DNA from: Clostridiales bacterium
GTDB lineage: Bacteria > Bacillota > Clostridia > Oscillospirales > Oscillospiraceae
Length of the DNA stretch: 9,649 nt
Reading direction: 5' to 3'
Assembly (NCBI GenBank): GCA_012728025.1
Contig: JAAYFX010000082.1
Span: 1-9,649, forward strand
How positions within the stretch are numbered: position 1 is the stretch's first letter; each line of letters starts with the position of its first letter. The position numbers and the translations under genes are program-made. The notes beneath the pieces were generated by a model, which was given only the letters and a program-made list of their open reading frames with translations, was not told where the DNA came from and did not search any database. Of the stretch, positions 6,505 through 9,649 are shown piece by piece.

Positions 6505-6704
6505 TATATATTTATTTGTATTTGTATCATTTTAATAAATTTTCATAATAAAGCAATTATAGAAAAAATATAAGTTAAAAGTTATAAGTTTCACACAAAT
6601 GTTGGAATATAAATAGATAGGCTAAAGATGAAATGGGAATATAGGTCTGCTCCTGCAAGTAATTCTATGAACACACAAATTATTAATAACCATGTAACAA
6701 TTGC
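6505..6704. other. AT-rich intergenic stretch with no recognised gene
   Basis: About 200 bp between the two divergent promoters are strongly AT-rich. There is no ribosome-site-plus-ORF combination, no GC-rich hairpin and no recognisable RNA. Short imperfect direct repeats (TTTGTATTTGTAT; TAAGTTAAAAGTTATAAGTT) are all that stand out. It may be simple spacer or upstream activating DNA. Confidence 0.5.
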
Positions 6705-6733
6705 TTTACATATAGCATAAATTATGCTATTCT
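6705..6733 (+). promoter_or_regulatory. Candidate promoter of the peptide-binding lipoprotein gene
   Basis: TTTACA (6705-6710) and TATTCT (6728-6733) are separated by 17 bp, predicting a start near 6740 and a leader of about 78 nt. The spacer is filled by a perfect palindrome, listed separately. The -10 is only moderate, so an activator or an alternative -10 (TATGCT, 6723-6728) is possible. Confidence 0.45.
6712..6730. promoter_or_regulatory. Perfect 19-bp palindrome, likely operator
   Basis: ATAGCATAAATTATGCTAT is a perfect inverted repeat of two 9-bp arms around one central A. It sits between the -35 and -10 boxes of the candidate lipoprotein promoter and overlaps the first bases of the -10. 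Its length, symmetry and placement fit a dimeric repressor site. The binding protein is not recognisable from the motif. Confidence 0.55.
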
Positions 6734-6739
6734 TATAAA

Positions 6740-6765
6740 ATAAACCGATATATTATTCGGTTTAT
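6740..6765. repeat. Inverted repeat at the predicted 5' end of the lipoprotein transcript
   Basis: ATAAACCGA (6740-6748) and TCGGTTTAT (6757-6765) are perfect 9-bp complementary arms with an 8-nt AT-only loop. If transcription starts near 6740, the mRNA would begin with this stem-loop, a placement known to protect transcripts from decay. A second protein-binding site is an equally possible reading. It is not a terminator, as no U tract follows. Confidence 0.5.
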
Positions 6766-6817
6766 GTATGTTGCCCTTTAGAAGGTGCGGCATTAATATA
6801 ACTTTGGAGGTAAAATA

Positions 6818-8530
6818 ATGAGTACCAAGAGAATTCTTGCCTTGCTCCTGTGCGCTGTTATGCTGTTTGGCGCTATGGCAGCTTGCGCACCCAAAGCTCC
6901 CGAGGTCGAAGACACGGAGGATGTTACCGATACAACTCCCACCCCCGAACAGACCGCCACAGGTGATTTTGATTTGGCCGTATGCATTGCGTCCGAGCCG
7001 GAAACCATTGACCCCGCTCTCAACACCTCTGTTGATGGAGCAATCATGGTTCATCACTTCTTTGAAGGAATCACAAAATGGGTTGACGACGGCGAAGGCA
7101 ACGCTATACTCGCCCCCGGTCAGGCAGAGATGACTGACAAGACTGTCAACGACGACGAAACCGTTACCTACACCTATAAAATGCGTGATGGCGCAAAGTG
7201 GAGCGACGGACAGCCTGTTACCGCCGACGACTTCGTATACACATGGCAGCGTCTTGCAACTCCCGAAACCGCTGCTGACTACACCTATATGATAGATATG
7301 CTTAAGGGCTATGATGAGGTTGCAAGCGGAGAGGCTGACCCCACAACCCTTGGAATTTCTGCCCCCGACGAAACGACCCTTGTTATAGAACTATCATATG
7401 ACTGTCCCTATTTTGAGGAAATCTGTGCATTTCCTGCAACCTTCCCCGTACGTCAGGATGTTATCGAGGCCGCCGGTGACCAGTGGACTTTTGACCCTTC
7501 CACTTATATTTCTAACGGACCCTATGTTTTAAACGAGTGGGTTCACAACTCCTACATTAAGGGCATCCAGAACGAAAACTACTATGAAGTAGAAACCCTT
7601 GGCCCTGACTCTATTACCTTCCAGCTTATGGACGATGCAAACTCCATCTATACCGCTTTCCAGAGCGGAACACTCCAGTTCATAGACGAAGTTCCCACTG
7701 ACGAGGTGGAAAGACTTCTTGCCAGCGACGAGCTTAACATTGTTGACTATATCGGAACCTATTTTACCTGCTTCCAAGTTGAAAAGGCTCCCTTTGACGA
7801 TGCTCGTGTTCGTGAGGCCTTCTCCCTTGTAATCGACCGCAACTACATAGTTGAAAAGGTTAAGCAGACCGGCGAGCTTCCCGCATCCGGCTTTGTTCCC
7901 TCCGGTGTTTATGATGCCGCAGGTGTTGAGGGAGATGACTTCCGCACAGTGGGCGGCGAGTATTATTCTGTTGCCGCTGAAGACTATGAAGCAAACTGTG
8001 AAAGAGCCCGTGAGCTTCTTGCCGAGGCAGGTTATCCCAACGGCGAAGGCTTCCCCGCTGTTGAATATCTTTACAACACCAACGATGACCATAGAGCCAT
8101 AGGTGAGGCTCTTCAGGATATGTGGAAGACCCAGCTTGGCGTTGAAGTAAGCCTCAACAATCAGGAATGGGCAGTATTTCTTCAGAGCCGTAAGGTCGGG
8201 GACTATCAGATTGCCCGCCACGGCTGGATTGCAGACTATAACGACCCCATTTCCTTCCTTGATATGTGGTACACAGACGGCGGAAATAACGACGCCCAGT
8301 ATTCAAGAGCAGAGTTTGACGCTGCCATCGATGCCGCCAAGGCAACTGCCGACCCAGCAGAGCGTATGAAGCAGATGCACATTGCAGAAGACCTCATCAT
8401 TGGTGAGGACCATGCTCTTGCTCCCATCTACTTCTATACCCAGCGTTATATGCTGGCTGACGATATTGAAGGTATGTATCACACACCTCTGGGCTACTTC
8501 TTCTTCATGCACACCAGCAAAGCAGCCTAA
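6818..8530 (+). CDS. Oligopeptide ABC transporter substrate-binding lipoprotein (OppA/SBP_bac_5 family)
   Basis: This is an extracytoplasmic lipoprotein that would capture peptides (or a related solute) for an ABC importer. The signal peptide is MSTKRILALLLCAVMLFGAM with lipobox M-A-A-C23, followed by an acidic Thr/Pro-rich tether (about 28-50) typical of Gram-positive surface lipoproteins. The mature domain begins FDLAVCIASEPETIDPALN. It contains the family signature DGAKWSDGQPVTADDFVYTW (124-143), NGPYVLNEW and a C-terminal WIADYNDPISFLDMW, all characteristic of family 5 solute-binding proteins. The 570-residue length is usual. The ATG at 6818 follows GGAGG (6806-6810) at 7 nt. The gene is single, with its own promoter, palindromic operator and terminator; no permease or ATPase gene adjoins it in the window. 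Codon choice is rich in C-ending codons (GAC, AAC, ACC, TTC), suggesting high expression. The specific ligand cannot be read. Confidence 0.95.
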   Translation: MSTKRILALLLCAVMLFGAMAACAPKAPEVEDTEDVTDTTPTPEQTATGDFDLAVCIASEPETIDPALNTSVDGAIMVHHFFEGITKWVDDGEGNAILAPGQAEMTDKTVNDDETVTYTYKMRDGAKWSDGQPVTADDFVYTWQRLATPETAADYTYMIDMLKGYDEVASGEADPTTLGISAPDETTLVIELSYDCPYFEEICAFPATFPVRQDVIEAAGDQWTFDPSTYISNGPYVLNEWVHNSYIKGIQNENYYEVETLGPDSITFQLMDDANSIYTAFQSGTLQFIDEVPTDEVERLLASDELNIVDYIGTYFTCFQVEKAPFDDARVREAFSLVIDRNYIVEKVKQTGELPASGFVPSGVYDAAGVEGDDFRTVGGEYYSVAAEDYEANCERARELLAEAGYPNGEGFPAVEYLYNTNDDHRAIGEALQDMWKTQLGVEVSLNNQEWAVFLQSRKVGDYQIARHGWIADYNDPISFLDMWYTDGGNNDAQYSRAEFDAAIDAAKATADPAERMKQMHIAEDLIIGEDHALAPIYFYTQRYMLADDIEGMYHTPLGYFFFMHTSKAA

Positions 8531-8551
8531 GTAAATATCAAGCACAAAAAA

Positions 8552-8590
8552 GAAAGCCGTCCATACTGGACGGCTTTCCCTATATTTTTT
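8552..8590 (+). terminator. Rho-independent terminator of the lipoprotein gene
   Basis: The 12-bp stem GAAAGCCGTCCA (8552-8563) pairs with TGGACGGCTTTC (8567-8578) around a 3-nt loop. It is followed by CC and a T-rich tract ending in six T's (8581-8590). It starts 21 bp after the stop codon and isolates this gene from the decarboxylase gene. Confidence 0.93.
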
Positions 8591-8638
8591 ATGACATAAT
8601 GACTGGTAAGCGGCTCTTACAGCAGCCATAAATGTTAT

Positions 8639-8662
8639 ATTGTAACGACCCTTTGTCACAAT
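8639..8662. repeat. Imperfect inverted repeat upstream of the decarboxylase promoter
   Basis: ATTGTAAC (8639-8646) and GTCACAAT (8655-8662) are complementary at 7 of 8 positions with an 8-nt spacer. They end 12 bp before the candidate -35. It could be a regulator site, but matches of this size occur by chance in AT-rich DNA. Confidence 0.25.
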
Positions 8663-8674
8663 GTTATAAAGGTA

Positions 8675-8703
8675 TTGCAAAATAGTAGGCTATCTGTTAT
8701 ATT
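8675..8703 (+). promoter_or_regulatory. Candidate extended -10 promoter for the decarboxylase gene
   Basis: TTGCAA (8675-8680) and TATATT (8698-8703) are 17 bp apart, with TGT immediately before the -10 (extended TGn). The expected start is near 8710, leaving a leader of about 53 nt to the ATG at 8763. It lies after the lipoprotein terminator, so the gene is expected to be expressed independently. Confidence 0.5.
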
Positions 8704-8762
8704 TAATTGCACGGTCAGCACTACATTAATACATTAATTAAAAGAACAAAGGAGTCATAAAG

Positions 8763-9649
8763 ATGAAAAAGCCGTTTGTATCGCTTGAACAGCTGCAAGA
8801 GTTTTCAAAAGAATTTCCTACACCTTACCACCTTTACGATGAAAAGGGAATACGGGAAAATGCTCGAAAGCTTTACAAGGCCTTTTCGTGGAATAAGGGC
8901 TTCAAAGAATATTTCGCTGTTAAGGCCACTCCCAACCCCACCATTATGAAAATACTCAGCGAGGAAGGCTGCGGGATGGACTGCTCATCCCTTACAGAGC
9001 TTATGCTTTGCGAAAAATGCGGAATAACAGGGGAGGAGATTATGTTCTCCTCAAACGATACTCCCGTGGAGGATTTTGTTCTGGCCGACAAGCTTGGCGC
9101 CATAATAAACCTTGACGATATTACCCATATAGACTATTTGGAAAAGGCCATAGGTCACATCCCTGAAAAGGTTTGCTGCCGTTATAATCCGGGGGGTAAT
9201 TTCGAGATTTGCAACACCATTATGGATACTCCCGGTGACGCTAAATACGGGCTTACAAAACCCCAGATGTTTCAGGCCTTCCGCCTTTTGAAGGAAAAGG
9301 GCGTTAAGGAATTCGGAATCCACGCCTTCCTTGCCAGCAACACCGTAACGAACGACTATTATCCCTCCCTAGCTGCGGTGCTTTTCCGCCTTGCGGTGGA
9401 GCTTAAAAACGAGCTGGACATTAAAATAAGCTTTATAAATCTCTCCGGAGGCATTGGCATACCTTATCGTGAGGACCAGCAGCCGGCAGACATCATGGAC
9501 ATAGGCGAGAGAGTTCGGAAGGTATACAGCCAGATACTTACTCCCGCAGGTATGGGCGATGTGGCCATCTATACAGAGCTTGGACGTTTCATGCTGGCAC
9601 CCTATGGCTGCCTTGTTACAACAGCTATACACAGAAAGCACATACACAA
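8763..9649 (+). CDS. lysA: Diaminopimelate decarboxylase family protein (C-terminus outside window)
   Basis: This is a PLP-dependent fold-type III decarboxylase. In this family it converts meso-diaminopimelate to lysine and CO2 in the cytosol. The first 295 codons are present and open to the window end. FAVKATPNP (51-59) contains the PLP lysine, Lys54. CGMDCSSLTEL (70-80), FSSNDTP (95-101), INLDDI (115-120), RYNPGG (140-145), NLSGGIGIPY (226-235) and TELGRF (271-276) follow family order. Two signatures differ from textbook LysA: the HIGS loop reads GIHAFLASN (185-193), and EPGR reads ELGR (272-275). I recall similar variants in clostridial proteins annotated as diaminopimelate decarboxylase. 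The catalytic Cys region lies beyond the window. The ATG is supported by AAAGGAG (8748-8754) at 8 nt. Alternatives are carboxynorspermidine or another basic amino acid decarboxylase. Confidence 0.82.
   Translation, partial: MKKPFVSLEQLQEFSKEFPTPYHLYDEKGIRENARKLYKAFSWNKGFKEYFAVKATPNPTIMKILSEEGCGMDCSSLTELMLCEKCGITGEEIMFSSNDTPVEDFVLADKLGAIINLDDITHIDYLEKAIGHIPEKVCCRYNPGGNFEICNTIMDTPGDAKYGLTKPQMFQAFRLLKEKGVKEFGIHAFLASNTVTNDYYPSLAAVLFRLAVELKNELDIKISFINLSGGIGIPYREDQQPADIMDIGERVRKVYSQILTPAGMGDVAIYTELGRFMLAPYGCLVTTAIHRKHIH

Noticed and set aside
7529..8221. 230-codon minus-strand frame antisense to the peptide-binding protein
   Set aside because: It is a shadow of a gene with biased third-position codon use. 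There is no ribosome site or recognisable domain, and the sense protein is clearly conserved.
8717..8740. Short tandem repeat TACATTAA x2 before the decarboxylase gene
   Set aside because: Two 8-bp copies in AT-rich leader DNA are within chance expectation, and no function is suggested by position.

Overview
The window looks like a chromosomal segment from a low-to-mid GC, Gram-positive anaerobe of the class Clostridia, possibly the Oscillospirales side. This is inferred from strong AAGGAGG-type ribosome binding sites, a lipobox substrate-binding protein, a probable PPi-type phosphofructokinase, a FeoA-FeoA-FeoB-cysteine-rich peptide iron operon and a clostridial-looking diaminopimelate decarboxylase. 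No phage, insertion sequence, CRISPR array, rRNA or tRNA is visible.

Layout. (1) Positions 1-1448 hold two glycolytic genes facing away from each other. A partial phosphofructokinase of probable PPi-dependent type is on the minus strand, and a class II fructose-bisphosphate aldolase is on the plus strand. The 150-bp gap between them carries superimposed candidate promoters. (2) Positions 1502-3457, 53 bp behind the aldolase and probably in its transcript, encode an intact 651-residue relative of Zn/Cd P1B-type ATPases. Almost every catalytic motif in it is replaced: CPC is SPG, DKTG is EKKG, TGE is absent and GDGxND is absent. This apparent pseudo-ATPase is the most unusual item in the window. 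A strong bidirectional hairpin terminator ends both it and the convergent iron operon.

(3) Positions 3559-6504 are the ferrous iron operon on the minus strand. The order is two FeoA proteins, FeoB, then a 50-residue cysteine-rich membrane peptide. Its promoter (TTGACA-17-TAAACT) is overlaid by two copies of an AGTTAG-N6-CTA operator spaced 22 bp centre to centre, which suggests DtxR/IdeR/MntR-type metal-dependent repression. (4) Positions 6505-8590 are a long AT-rich leader followed by a monocistronic OppA-like lipoprotein gene with its own promoter and terminator. A perfect 19-bp palindrome lies in the promoter spacer, and a second inverted repeat lies where the transcript should begin. No permease genes adjoin it. 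(5) Positions 8675 to the end hold a promoter and the first 295 codons of a diaminopimelate decarboxylase family gene that runs off the window.

The genes form five independent transcription units rather than one pathway: lower glycolysis plus the pseudo-ATPase, iron uptake, peptide binding, and lysine/cell-wall precursor synthesis. All function calls come from reading translated motifs by eye; no database search was run.
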